A stretch of 64,000 nt of DNA from assembly GCA_019022495.1 (NCBI GenBank), contig JAFEKR010000008.1, positions 2,170,001 through 2,234,000 of the forward strand, read 5' to 3'. A model generated the notes under the pieces. That model searched no databases and was not told where the DNA came from. It was given only the letters and a program-made list of their open reading frames with translations. Positions 22,301 through 32,744 of the stretch are shown one piece after another. Made by a program: the position numbers and the translations under genes. The stretch's first letter is position 1. The number at the start of each line of letters is the position of its first letter. This stretch comes from Epichloe hybrida. Its lineage: Eukaryota > Ascomycota > Sordariomycetes > Hypocreales > Clavicipitaceae.

Positions 22301-24343
22301 GTTATAAAGACTAGCTTTATTAAGATTATAGAACCTATAGGCCCTGTTTCTAAAGGCTTACCTAGGATTTCTATAGGGGATAACCCTTTAGAGGGGGAAA
22401 ATGATTTAGATTAATAACATCTAGATTAAGGTTTAAAGGATAACCCTATAGACAACATAGGTATCCCTATAGGTCAAGAAAAACCACCTACAGGCCCCAA
22501 AGAACCCCCTAAAGGCTTAATTCTAGCGGATCCCATACAGGCGCAGCCTATAACTCAACTAGGAAATCAGATTTCGACTTCGGACCTTAATTTTAACAAA
22601 ATTATCGATTTCAACCCTAATATCGACCCTATGGATATTAATATTAGTTCCCCTTCTTCTCTAGATTTCATAAAAGAAATCTACTTTAAGGTATAGGAGA
22701 AGCTAAAGGAAAAGAATCCTATTAGCCCTAAGCCTAAGACCTGGAAGCAGGCTATATCTAGCCCTAAAAGGGATAAATAGATAGAAGCCACGTATAAGGA
22801 ATACGAATAGCTTCTAAAGGCTAGTACTTTTAAATTTATAGGGAAAGATTAAATCCCTAAGGGCCGAAAAGTACTAAAGAATAGGCTTGTTTATAAGCTT
22901 AAAAAGGATAAAGAAAATAATCCTTTAAAATATAAGGCTTGACTTGTTACTAAGGGATTTATGTAAATTAAAGGCCTAGATTACCTAGAGACCTTCGCTG
23001 CCATAAGCATTCCCCCTAGCTAGAGGATTTTACTAGCCTTAGCGGCTTGGAATAACTAGGAAATCAAATAAATCAATTTTATAGGAGCTTTTCTTAATAG
23101 TAAGCTACAACAATAGATTTATATGGTTATTCCAGAAGGTTTTATTGAATTCCTTAAGGCAAATCCTAAACTAGCTAAATTAGCTAGAAGTTTTGGCTAG
23201 AAACCTTCTATAGATTAAGTAATTTTATTATAGAAGTCTTTATACGGCCTAAAACAAAGCTTAAGGGAATGGCAACAAGCGCTAATATTAGTGCTTAAAT
23301 CCCTAGGATTTAACCCTTTAATATCTAACCTAGCTATCTTCTTTAATCCTTTAACCAAAACCTTCGTCATTATATTCGTTAATGACTGTCTTCTAATTAG
23401 ACCGGATTTATCTTATATCCAAAGGCTTAAAAAGGAACTTTATAAAGTCTATCCAATAGAAGATAGGGGGCCTACTAAATTCTTCTTAGGGGTTCAAATC
23501 ATATAAGATAGGCCTAATAGAATACTAAAAATTCATTAATCTTAGTATATATTAGAAGCCTTAAAACGATTTAATATGCTAGATAGTAAGCCTATTAGCA
23601 TACCTCTTCAGCTAGGCGTTTTAGCTACGCAGACAACTAAGCTTTTAATAGCTAGCGAAATCAAGCTTTATTAGTGCATTATAAGGACTATAATGTACCT
23701 AATATTACTTACAAGGCCTAATACAGCTTTTACGCTACAGTGGTTATCTACTACACTAGCTAGCCCTTATATAGAACACCTAAAAGCAGCTAAAAATCTG
23801 CTAAGGTATCTATTAGGGACTAGATTCCTTACTATTATCTATAGGGGAGACCCTAAAGGTTTATTTAGCAAAAGCCTAATAGGTTATTATAATAGTGATT
23901 TTACAGGGGATAAAAAGACCTTAAAATCAACCTATGCTTATCTATTTAAGCTAGCTAGCGAACCTATTAGCTGGAAATCAAAGAAAGCTAGTACAATAGC
24001 TCTATTAACACTAGAAGCTAAAGCTAATGCTATCTGCGAGACCTTCCGGGAGCTTCAGTGGCTTCAGGGCTTATTTAAGGAGCTAAAAACCCCTATTTCT
24101 CCCCCTATCCAGATATATTACAATAATTAAGGCGCTATAACTACTACTTATAACCCTGCTTTACATAGTTATACAAAGCATACATTACTAAAGTTTAACT
24201 ATATTAGGCAACAGGTTTTAGAGGGTTTAGCTAAGATTGAATATCTAGATACAAAGTCAATGCCTACAGATAGTCTTACAAAACCTCTTTCTAGACCTCT
24301 TCATCAGGCTTTTATTAAGCTTTTAGGGCTTAATAATTATTAA
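19376..24343 (+). pseudogene. Broken Ty1/copia gag-pol polyprotein of Copia-2 (1,655 codons)
   Basis: A single frame runs from 19376 to TAA at 24341-24343 with no net shift. The likely start codon reads ATA (19376-19378), an ATG with G-to-A. Gag covers about 19376-20600, ending in a Lys- and then Ser-rich tail (about 20270-20595). The protease site near 20663 reads LYDIGLTVHI, DTG changed to DIG. A GAG-pre-integrase motif WHIQLGHLGLS lies near 21455, integrase about 21590-22330 (SPYIHKQNGLAERS near 21920), reverse transcriptase about 22700-23600 with FVNDCLLI near 23370 (Asp to Asn), and RNase H about 23690-24330 (LTLEAKANAI, near 24005). Stops are TAA/TAG/TGA at former Gln or Trp/Arg codons. 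Confidence 0.93.
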
Positions 24344-24638
24344 ACTAACAACTAATTCCCTTTAACAGGGAACTAAAAACAACGTCAAAAAGGGAGCTAT
24401 ATTTAACAATAGCTAGGAATTCAAAAAGGGGGTCTTTTATTTTTCCTGTTTTTCCCTTTTATTTATTATTATTAAAAGTTATTGTTTTTTACCCTATAGT
24501 CTCTTTATACACTTCTAATTGCTTTAAATGTAATTCTTTTGTAAAGGGGGTATTAAAAATAAGACTTATTTTTAGCCCTTTTCTAGTTAAAGAACCTTCT
24601 TATTACTAGCTTACTTTACAAGTCTAACAGCTACACTG

Positions 24639-24708
24639 CAGCTATTAACGGTCGTGAGGGCAGCTATCAATAGCTGCGTCGCAGCTGTTAATAGCTGCAA
24701 CCGACCGT
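24639..24708. repeat. Cluster of palindromes able to form a cruciform
   Basis: GCAGCTATCAATAGCTGC (24660-24677) is a perfect 8-bp stem around CA. GCAGCTGTTAATAGCTGC (24681-24698) has a 6-bp stem. ACGGTCG (24649-24655) pairs with CGACCGT (24702-24708) and encloses both. Confidence 0.75.
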
Positions 24709-25248
24709 GTGGATAACTAATTAGTTAATTGCGTTATGGCTGCAAGTGTAGCTACAACCACGCCACTAGTAATTAGGTAAGCTAGGGTGACGTAAGCTAG
24801 GGTAACGTAAGCAGGTTACCCTACATATAACTTACCCTATAGCTATCTTTAACAATGATTTTCTCTTTATCTAGAGGTTATACAAAAGTTTTATATATAG
24901 TAAATTAAAGCTTAAAGATAGGGCTTTCTCTTTATATAAGGTTATTTTTTAGACTAAAAGTTAGTGCATATAGGTTACTAGCTAGTATAGTGGTGAGTTG
25001 ATTTTTTGGTTTTTGCATACAAATGAATTTTACGGAAAATCAAAAGTAGCCTGTAAGACCCCGTTAGCGGCCCGGATTCACTAATATAGTTAGTAGGTCT
25101 ATAAGAGAAAGAAGATCTTTTCAACTAGCTAGATAGCTAGTCCTCTTAACTAACAACAGCCGCATTACCTGTACAACGTATTTAAAATCAATTCTATTGC
25201 TCTATAACATATTATAAAAGTGATTTAAATTGAATTCTATTAGTTAAT

Positions 25249-25498
25249 AACTGCCATAACCTTCCGTTGCGTTGCGTTAATTAATTCAACGTTGCAGCCC
25301 TATTGGTCCCCGACCGTAGAGCTTGCGCCCGTACAGCTGTTGCCAGCTGGCAACTAGCTCCCTACATTTCAAAAACTACTATAACCTTCTGTTATATTAC
25401 GTTAATTGATTTAACGTTATAGCCCTATCGGTCCCTAACCGTAGAGCTTACACCCGTATAGCTATTGCCAGCTAGCAACTAGCTCCCTATATTTCAAC
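25249..25498. repeat. Tandem duplication of a 125-bp unit
   Basis: The unit at 25249-25373 is repeated at 25374-25498. The second copy differs nearly only by C-to-T and G-to-A changes (for example GTTGCGTTGCG against GTTATATTACG). Each contains the inverted repeat TTGCCAGCTGGCAA or its mutated form. The two copies thus show unequal RIP. Confidence 0.85.
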
Positions 25499-25612
25499 AG
25501 GTTATAAGCCCGGTGGCGTAGTGGTTGTGGCTTACTGTAGCGTATTAGCCCGCCTACCACAGTGAAGCACTGCTCTGCGAGGCAAGGTTATAGGTTCGAA
25601 CCCTGCCGAAAA
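25499..25612 (+). other. tRNA-like pol III promoter module (tRNA-derived SINE or tRNA pseudogene)
   Basis: TGGCGTAGTGG (25514-25524) matches the tRNA A-box consensus and GGTTCGAACCC (25593-25603) matches the B box. Their spacing, near 79 bases start to start, is too long for an ordinary intronless tRNA and fits a long-variable-arm or intron-bearing tRNA or a SINE head. An A-run follows at 25609-25615. Just upstream, TTTCAACAGGTTATAAGCCCGG repeats, with one mismatch, the end of the 5' LTR plus primer site. No full cloverleaf was worked out. Confidence 0.5.
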
Positions 25613-25688
25613 AATAACTAAAGAAATTCAATTACTAGTATAAGCCTAACCTCTAATAGGGCACCTGGATATACAATTCCATGGGGAG

Positions 25689-25769
25689 TGTTAAAATATA
25701 TTGTTAAAAATATATAAGGCTTTGTAATCCTAGGTTCAGTTGGATTGGTCCACTCTTTTGATTTCAACA
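25689..25769 (+). repeat. 3' LTR of Copia-2 (81 bp)
   Basis: It has the same length and ends as 18997-19077. It is preceded by the purine tract GGGGAG and followed by the duplication TATAG. Confidence 0.93.
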
Positions 25770-25774
25770 TATAG

Positions 25775-26390
25775 GACTAAGATCTAGATTTATAAAAGCA
25801 TGAAAGTAAGGTTAACTCCTAAGTAAAAGGGAGGGGAAAAGCTAGTTTATAGTTATATAGCATAAGAGGCCTCCTAATATATGAAGACTAAGTAGTTGTT
25901 CTATAGGAGCCTATCTTATAATAGGAGCTTCTATAGCTATACTATAATAATCTATTAGTAAGTTACTTTAGGACTAAATATACTTTTAAACTACTAAAAT
26001 ATTACTATTAGTAGCTAGTAATAAGTAAAGCTATTTTAAACTATATATTTAGTTATAGAGTATACTAGTATATAGTAGCTAGAAGGCACTGCCTATATAA
26101 AAGCCTTAAATTACTACTAATACTAAGGTAACTATAGGCGGAGATCTTAATGGATTTTATAATAGGATTACTACTAGTATAGCTAGGTAACTAAGAAACT
26201 AATATAATTCTAGTAATTATAAATAGATTTACTAAGTACTCTATCTTTCTCCTTATATAAACTATAATTAATATAGCTAAATTAGTAAAGCTATTCTATA
26301 AGAAAATTAAGTTATAATTTAGAGCGCTAGAGGGTATTATATTTAATAGAGGATTAGTATTTATAAGCTAATTCTAGTTAGAGGTATGCT
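25775..26390 (+). pseudogene. Gypsy-B G1: integrase core, truncated
   Basis: It matches 61947-62570 of G2, covering the start of the retroviral-type integrase core (segments similar to GLLLVQLG and FTKYSIFLL near 26165-26250). Homology to G2 ends near 26390, where a simple-sequence region begins. The rest of integrase, the chromodomain and the 3' LTR are missing. Confidence 0.75.
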
Positions 26391-26425
26391 ATTAGCAGAG
26401 CTTTGTACTACACTACACTACACTA

Positions 26426-26575
26426 CATACTACACTAAACTACATACTACACTACACTACATACTACACTACACTACATACTACACTACACTACATACTA
26501 TACTACACTACATACTACACTACACTACATACTACACTACACTACATACTACACTACACTATATACTACACTATA
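26426..26575 (+). repeat. 17-bp minisatellite, about nine units
   Basis: Units of CATACTACACTACACTA begin at 26426, 26443, 26460 and every 17 bases up to 26562, with single-base variants. ACTAC runs precede it from about 26407. The 82-codon open frame over it is low-complexity and not a gene. Confidence 0.92.
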
Positions 26576-26690
26576 ATAAAATTTTTCTACTACATGTAGT
26601 ATTTGTAGTATTTTGTAGTATTTGTAGTATTTAGTAATAAAATAGCTTATACTAGCTTAGAATAGCTTAAAATTACTAAGAATGAGTAAG
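26576..26690. repeat. Inverted GTAGTATTT repeats beyond the minisatellite
   Basis: From about 26589 the sequence turns into its own complement type: CTACTACATGTAGTA (palindromic centre) followed by three to four GTAGTATTT(T) units. The remaining ~60 bases are AT-rich with no recognisable feature up to the Copia-1C LTR. Confidence 0.6.
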
Positions 26691-26986
26691 TGTTAGTATC
26701 TACAGGATACCATTGACCTACGCGTAGGGTTTTCGGGGTGGACTAAAGTGCATGTAATTATTATATATTCTAGTCTATCTAAGCAAGTAAAAGAGGGATT
26801 AAATAAAAGCAAAGAGAGTGCACTATTTATTATAGGAAAAGAGGCCTTAATTAGGGTTATTAGCAAAGAGGCTATATTTACTAATGCTAATTGCGGCGTG
26901 GTTAGGCTAGACACATAGGTCTGTAATGTAATGCGCCTAGCTAATTAAAGGCGCGTACCCTTATTAATATTATACTTATTCTAATA
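26691..26986 (-). repeat. 3' LTR of Copia-1C (296 bp)
   Basis: It runs from TGTTAGTATCTACAGG to TTATTCTAATA on the plus strand, the same length as the other three Copia-1 LTRs. It is the most mutated of them in the CpG-rich core. Confidence 0.93.
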
Positions 26987-27219
26987 CTAGAAACTCTCTC
27001 TCTTTAATATAACTATTAACACATAATATTAATAAGATAACTAAAAAAGGATTAATAAACAAGTGAGATTAAATAATCGCGAATAATATCATAAGAAAAT
27101 AGTAAGGGAAAAAGACGTAATAAAAGATAATATTTAATCTATAAGCCTATGTAAGGATAAGTAAGCCTAATCTTAACCTCTTTAATCTTATTAGATTAAT
27201 ATAAGAGTTATAATTACGT

Positions 27220-28524
27220 AACTTACCTTTCTATCCTAATAGTTACCTTATTACTTATAATAAACCTCTTAAATACCTTATTTAGTAATGCCTTTGTAAA
27301 TATATTAGTAAGGTTATTACTCCTATTAATTTATCTAATCTTGCAGATCTCTTGTTACTTATATAATTAACAAAGGGCTATAATGTTAATTATAAGACAC
27401 TTCTCTTTTATAGTACTAAGCTTAATAAGGCATTTATATAAAGAGTATAAATTAGTATAGATAATAATAGGAATCATAGGGAGGTTTAATTAATAGGTAA
27501 TTAGTCTAAGCGTTATTAAGACTACGTAAGCTATATTAGCACTAGTAACCATACTATAGATCTTAAAGGTAAGCATATTTCTTATAATTCTCTTACTCTT
27601 AGTAAAGCTATAGTATATAATATTACCTTAGATTATAAAGGTGCTTTCCTTTTAGACTTTACTAGCTAGGATAAGCACGTAGCCTAGTTAGGAAGTAAGG
27701 TCTTAGTTATTAGTAAATAATCTATTTATAAATACAAAAAGCTTTACCTTCTTAAGATTAAATAGTATAAACCTTAATCCTTAGCTTAGATTATTAATTT
27801 ACTATTAGATTTATTAGTTTAGGCTCTTTATCTCTTAAGGCAATAGCTCTTAGTGTTATATAGTAATAAAGAGGTTAAAATAGGCTTTAGGTTAGTAAAT
27901 TAAGGTAATATACATGCCTTAAGCTTATTATTCTATATATACTTGTTTTAAATTAGTTAGTAGGATTAATTAAAGCTTTTTACTCTAGCCCTTTTACCTT
28001 AGTGTAATTATATTATTTTTAAGATTAATAATACTACTATTAAAGGTTAGTAAGTTCCTTATAGAAAGGATTTACTTTAGTTTAGTAATAAAAGAAGTAG
28101 CTTTTAATTAATCTTCCTTTTATTAAGAGAACTTATAGTTAGATAGTCTAATTATATTATTAGTCTATATCCTTATACACATAAAGGTTAGGTTCTCCTT
28201 TATTATTACGAGCAGGTATAGGTTAAACGTAAAGGTTATTATCTAGAGCATTTCTCTATAGTAATAATAATACGTAACCTACTAGTGGGTGCTAGCTTCT
28301 ATAATACTATATAGAGGCTTGATTACTTATATTATTATACCTATAGGGTATAGGTAATAGATTTAGATAGGGATTTGGGCTAGGATTATATAACTAAGAA
28401 GTGTTTATACTTGCATATAGGCCTATGTAATGTTACGAAGCTAGAGGATAAGGCCTAGTAATAATAACGCAGGTGTTATTACAAGGATTAATCGCTAGCT
28501 AGCTTGTTAGATTATTAGGGCCTA
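27220..28524 (-). pseudogene. Copia-1C: broken reverse transcriptase and RNase H end of pol
   Basis: On the minus strand it matches 14546-15863 of Copia-1B, covering most of reverse transcriptase and all of RNase H. RIP-type stops are frequent. The RNase H tail corresponds to about 27220-27450. Confidence 0.8.
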
Positions 28525-28732
28525 TGTTACGTGGCGAAATGAGCTCAGCCACTACTAACAAGGATAAGAACGAGTTTGGCATCATAGGTAGAGGAATCAA
28601 CTTACTTCTAATATCTATACCTACCCCTAAGAGTAGCTTTTACAAGTGAACTTAGCATGACTTATAAACCTACGAATCCGTTAGCCTCTCTAATGGATTT
28701 GACCTAATAACGTGCAAAGCTAGCATATAATA
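28525..28732 (+). repeat. 5' LTR of Gypsy-C fragment c (208 bp)
   Basis: It starts TGTTACGTGGCGAAA and ends GCATATAATA. Near its start it has small differences from the copy a and b LTRs (ATGAGCTCAGCCACTACTAACAA), suggesting an older or separate lineage. Confidence 0.88.
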
Positions 28733-30124
28733 AGTAGTAGTAATTGTAAATTCTTTTGTTACGTATCTCTAGTAACCTAAATACTATACCTATATATCTA
28801 AAACCAACTATTTATAGCGTTAATATAAAGAACTAAATACTTTTAACACTTTCCTAGTTACTAAGAGCAAATTACGCCTTATTTATTAGTTCTAGACTTT
28901 TAATAACGCAAATCCGGATTTTAAATATTAAAAACAAAAGCTTATTAGGATTAGTAATTAGAAGAACTTATATAAACTTGCATGCTATGAATTTAATAAC
29001 GGAATTATAAGGAGATAAGAATAGCTAATATCTTAGGAGCTACCTATTCACTAGAATCTAATAGATATGCAAACTATACGCATTATTTAGACTTTAGTTA
29101 AGAACTATATCTCTAAGGCTAAATCTAAAGGATTCCTTAATAATTTTACTAAATTAGAAGGAAGCGAAGCTTTAGGGTAATAATCTAAAAGCATTACTAG
29201 TATTACAAATAGTAACACTATAACTAGAACTAAGAGAAGCATAGAGATAGGTAAAATTAATAAAAGAAAGGGGATTATAAACTACCCTAAAAATAACACT
29301 ACTAGTCTAAGTATAATAAAGATAGGTAAAATTAATAAAGGAAAGGGAATTATAAGCTACCTTAAAAATAACACCGCTAGTCTAAATATAGAACCCTATA
29401 GCCCTCTAACTAAGCTAAATCTAGAGGATTTATAGCTAGAATCCTTAGGAAATGTATTAAAACTAAGAGAATTACACGCTAGGGCAAATAAATATAACAC
29501 TATATAGCTCTTATAAGGAATAATAAAGTAGTAATAGGCTATGTAATAAGCTATATTAAGCTAGGTAGTAGATAGAATAGACTATCTAGTGTTAAGATTA
29601 ATATTTAAAATCAGAGGTTTATAGAGTGCTACTACCTTAGTAGGTTTAATACTATTAGCGCAAAATCCTACGTAAGGAATAGCATATTTACTAAGCAACT
29701 AGGGTTAATATAATAGTCACTTAGATACTTAGTCTAGACTAATAGCGTAACTAATAATACTATAATACTAGCAAGGAATCTAGTAGTAGTAGTTAAATCT
29801 GTATAATCTGCCGTAGCTAAATCCATATAATCCGCCATAGCTAACCCTATATTATCTAGATTAGGGATAGCATATTAATTCTAGTTATTAAGGAAGAGCG
29901 AATCTAGCGTTAGATTAAGACTAGTACAATTAACGAATAGAGGTAACGGAACGAAATACGGATTTAACATAGAAAATCATGGATATAGGACACTTTAAGC
30001 CTTATAATAAACTAGAAGAAGCTAGTACTAACCTTATTACTTATAATAGGAAATAGACTATCTTTTATAATATTAAATTATAGGTCTAGGCTATTAAAGA
30101 CTATTTGTATTATACTAACCCTAG
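28525..30124 (+). mobile_element. Gypsy-C fragment c: 5' LTR and start of gag
   Basis: It is the reverse complement of about 46235-47805 (copy a) and about 59950-61518 (copy b). A 208-bp LTR (28525-28732) is followed by leader and gag. It stops at CTAACCCTAG (30124), where Gypsy-B G2 begins. The simplest reading is that G2 inserted into this copy and its remainder lies beyond 64000. Confidence 0.88.
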
Positions 30125-30345
30125 TGTGAGGCCCTACTCATAACACCAGCGCGCTAGCGCACTACTAGGCAGGCGTATTACGCCCTAGGGCTAGGTCTAC
30201 GTAACACTAGCAAGTCACTAGCTATAAGTTAGTAACTTATATGCATAACACACTTAGACCTAGTAAGCTTTAGTTAATATATAAACGCCCCTATACCTCT
30301 TACGTAGCTATCCCTTTATTCTTATAATTTTAAAGCTTCTCCTAC
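30125..30345 (+). repeat. Putative 5' LTR or leader of Gypsy-B G2
   Basis: It starts TGTGAGGCCCTACTC and matches 7793-8006. CpG-rich islands (CAGCGCGCTAGCGC) are kept. The LTR end cannot be fixed because no second LTR is present. Confidence 0.55.
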
Positions 30346-31984
30346 TAGCTACCTAAGAGTAATATAAGGGGGAGAATAACTTAATTTACTAGAACTATAC
30401 TATATATTACTTAGGATTAGCTAGATAATAGTAATACTATAGCTAGGGATATACTATATTCTATAACCCTATCTAAAGCTATACCCTTTACTATAGTAGT
30501 AAAAGAGATAGTAGTTAGGGAGTAAATTACCTAGCTTAAGTAACTTAAGGAACTATAGAATTAAGAAAAGAAGCTTACTAACTTAATATAATCTTATAGA
30601 GAACTAGTAAAAAGGGGCTAAAAGAATAGTTTATTCTTAAGCCTTAGTAGCTAAGAAGTTAAGGTTTAAAATATTATAGAACTTTAATACCTTATAAACC
30701 TATAGAAGTATAAGATATAGCTTAATAACCTTAACTATACCTTTAAGGAGGTAAAGAAGAAGTATTACTAGGATAACTAAAAGATTCTCTTTATACTTAA
30801 CTATATATATATAAACTATTAGGCTAGATAGGACTAATATATTAAAGAATAACTAGCTAATAGTTAGGATTATCCTAAGGATAACTAGGATAAGTTCTAA
30901 GACTAAACCCTTATACTACTTAAAAACTTTATAAGTTATAATATATAAATAGCTATATAGCTAGAAAACGTAAAGTAAAAGAAAAGCTAGAGTCCTATTA
31001 AGTTTAGTATTTACTTAGATTTACTAGAGAAACACCTAGAATAAGCTCTAGAAAAGACCTATGCTCTTATATTCTTTATAAAATTACTTCCTAACTTATA
31101 AGATTATATTAACTTATATATAGATATTACTAGTCTAATATAAGAAGATATTATATAACTTACCTAGTAATTCTAGGAGGTAATATTAAAGAATAAGTTA
31201 AAGCTAAATAATTTAGAAAAGAAAGGGCTATATAAGGTAGCTTAATACTAAAGATATAACTCCCTATAAGGGTATTAGCTAAATTAGAACTAAAGAGATA
31301 AGGATAAGGATAAGGAAAAAACCCTAGCTACTTACCTAAATAATAATAAACTATAAGGAAGAAAATAGTACTTTAATTATAGTAGTATAGAGCACCTTAT
31401 TTATAATTATAATAAGCTAAGAAAAGACTAGTAAGAGGGTTAGGAAAACTCCTAGAGGTAAAAGTAAAAGCCCTTACCTCTACCTTAAATACTAAGGTAC
31501 TAGTAGGATACTAATTCTATATACTAGTTACTATCTATAAGTATAAAGAAATTAAAATAGTAGCGAATCTTAATAGTTATGCTAAGATTAATATTATAAG
31601 CACCTAATTTATATAGACTTATAAGCTTAATTAGGCTAAGGCTATAATACCTATCTTAAAGGTAGTACGGGCTTTAATAGTCCCCTAATATAGTATCTAT
31701 AAGGTACTTATTTTAATTAAAGATTTATAAGGTAAAGAGAAAGACCTTAAGTTACTATATATAGCTATTAATAAGGACCTAAGAGTAAAGGGAAGCCCTA
31801 TATTAATTAGAATATATATACTTATAAAAGAATATATATATCTTTACTTATACTTATAAGAATAGTAGTTTAAAAAAAGAAAGGTAACCTTTTTATTACT
31901 AACTCCTTATAAGTTTATAAAGGTAATATATAATAAGATAATTATATATACTATTATAAGTATAATAAAAGATAAGTTTATCCC
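30346..31984 (+). pseudogene. Gypsy-B G2: broken gag and protease
   Basis: The gag-like frame (about 30500-31450) is charged and Gln/Lys-rich with TAG/TAA at former Gln codons. The protease segment lies at about 31490-31640, where a former D-S/T-G site appears as LNSY in ANLNSYAKINIIST. The ~365 bp at 30345-30706 are absent from G1. The frame is cut by Copia-3 within ATCCC. Confidence 0.65.
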
Positions 31985-32291
31985 TGTTGGATTCACAGGG
32001 TATTGAATTCAATGTAATACAGTCGTAAGCCCGAAGAATAGTATCGTCATCGATTATCTATTCTAGGCTGCGTTATCTATTGTCATAATTAATTAAGTTA
32101 TTAGAAAAGAGAGGTAAAAAGCTAGAAGTTACAATATATAAAGGGAAAAGGGGTTACGCGTTTATATCCCCACATTTCCTAGCTAATTAACGTGCTAGGT
32201 TATAGGTCACGTGTGGGGTCCGCGCGCGGCCTAAGCTTCTGCTAGGTAATTACGGCTATGACGCGCGATTGATATTACCTTTGTTCTAACA
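31985..32291 (-). repeat. 3' LTR of Copia-3 (307 bp)
   Basis: On the plus strand it runs from TGTTGGATTCACAGGG to TTTGTTCTAACA. A CpG-rich core (GGTCCGCGCGCGG) is kept at about 32215-32235. Confidence 0.94.
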
Positions 32292-32744
32292 CTAGAACTT
32301 CTCTCTTTTAATATAATTATTAACACGTGATATTAATCATAGAAATAAAAAGGAAAGATAAATTAAGAATATAATTAATAGGGGATATAAAGAAAAGAAC
32401 TTATAGCCTGTCTAGGCGTATAGTTACTAACAAAAGGGAAATAATAATCTTGCTTAGCTTATAAGCCTATATAAGGATAAGTAGGTCCTTCCGAATCCCT
32501 TCTTTTCTTAAAATAATACATATACTATACCATAGCGCGTATATAACATCTTCCTCCTCCTTAGCAATACCTTTATCCTCCTATGCACTACTATTAATTT
32601 CTATGGTTTACTAGGAGGGCCTAGTAAGCTAGCATAGTTGTGGCTACTAGGGATATTAACTACAGGGGCGTAGATCCCCTACGTATTACTATCTCATCCC
32701 TGTAGCTACCCTCCTAGAGAATTATATTTTCCTCTTACTATACG

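Larger units (their letters stand above)
24344..25688 (+). other. Long noncoding 3' region of Copia-2
   Basis: About 1.3 kb separates the end of pol from the 3' LTR, far more than such elements need. It holds a palindrome cluster (24639-24708), three 15-bp units starting GTAAGC (24777-24821), a 125-bp tandem duplication (25249-25498) and a tRNA-like module (25499-25612). No long frame is seen. Parts may be later insertions or captured sequences. Confidence 0.7.
18997..25769 (+). mobile_element. Copia-2: full-length Ty1/copia element with 81-bp LTRs (6,773 bp)
   Basis: Direct 81-bp LTRs (18997-19077, 25689-25769) and 5-bp duplications TATAG (18992-18996, 25770-25774) bound it. The empty site is seen once in G2 at about 61942-61950. 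Inside are a primer site, a leader with six stem-loops, one 4,968-base gag-pol frame with RIP-type stops, and a 1.3-kb noncoding 3' region. It is much less RIP-altered than its neighbours, so it inserted later or suffered fewer cycles. A purine tract GGGGAG touches the 3' LTR. Confidence 0.95.
7793..26390 (+). mobile_element. Gypsy-B copy G1: Ty3/gypsy chromovirus, nested and 3'-truncated
   Basis: The element is in five pieces: 7793-8006, 8786-10006, 16387-17314, 18094-18996 and 25775-26390. The pieces match, in order and orientation, copy G2 (30125-31984, 49482-50828, 61524-62570). It starts TGTGAGGCCCACT. Compared with G2 it lacks about 365 bp where L1 lies, and it stops inside the integrase, where a minisatellite begins. 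Insertions are Copia-1B (GTAAT duplication), L2 (15-bp duplication) and Copia-2 (TATAG duplication). Coding frames are full of RIP-type stops. Confidence 0.88.
26691..28524 (-). mobile_element. Copia-1C: 3' part of a Copia-1 element
   Basis: In minus orientation the 3' LTR comes first (26691-26986), then the 3' end of pol. It matches Copia-1B from about 14546 to 16381. At 28524 it is cut by a Gypsy-C LTR starting TGTTACG. The rest of the element may lie beyond the window if the whole later nest sits inside it. Confidence 0.9.

Noticed and set aside
25499..25612. Functional tRNA gene
   Set aside because: A and B boxes are good, but their spacing is too wide, and I could not pair an acceptor stem. 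Kept only as a tRNA-like module.
26386..26634. 82-codon ORF
   Set aside because: It is the translation of the 17-bp minisatellite, a low-complexity artefact.
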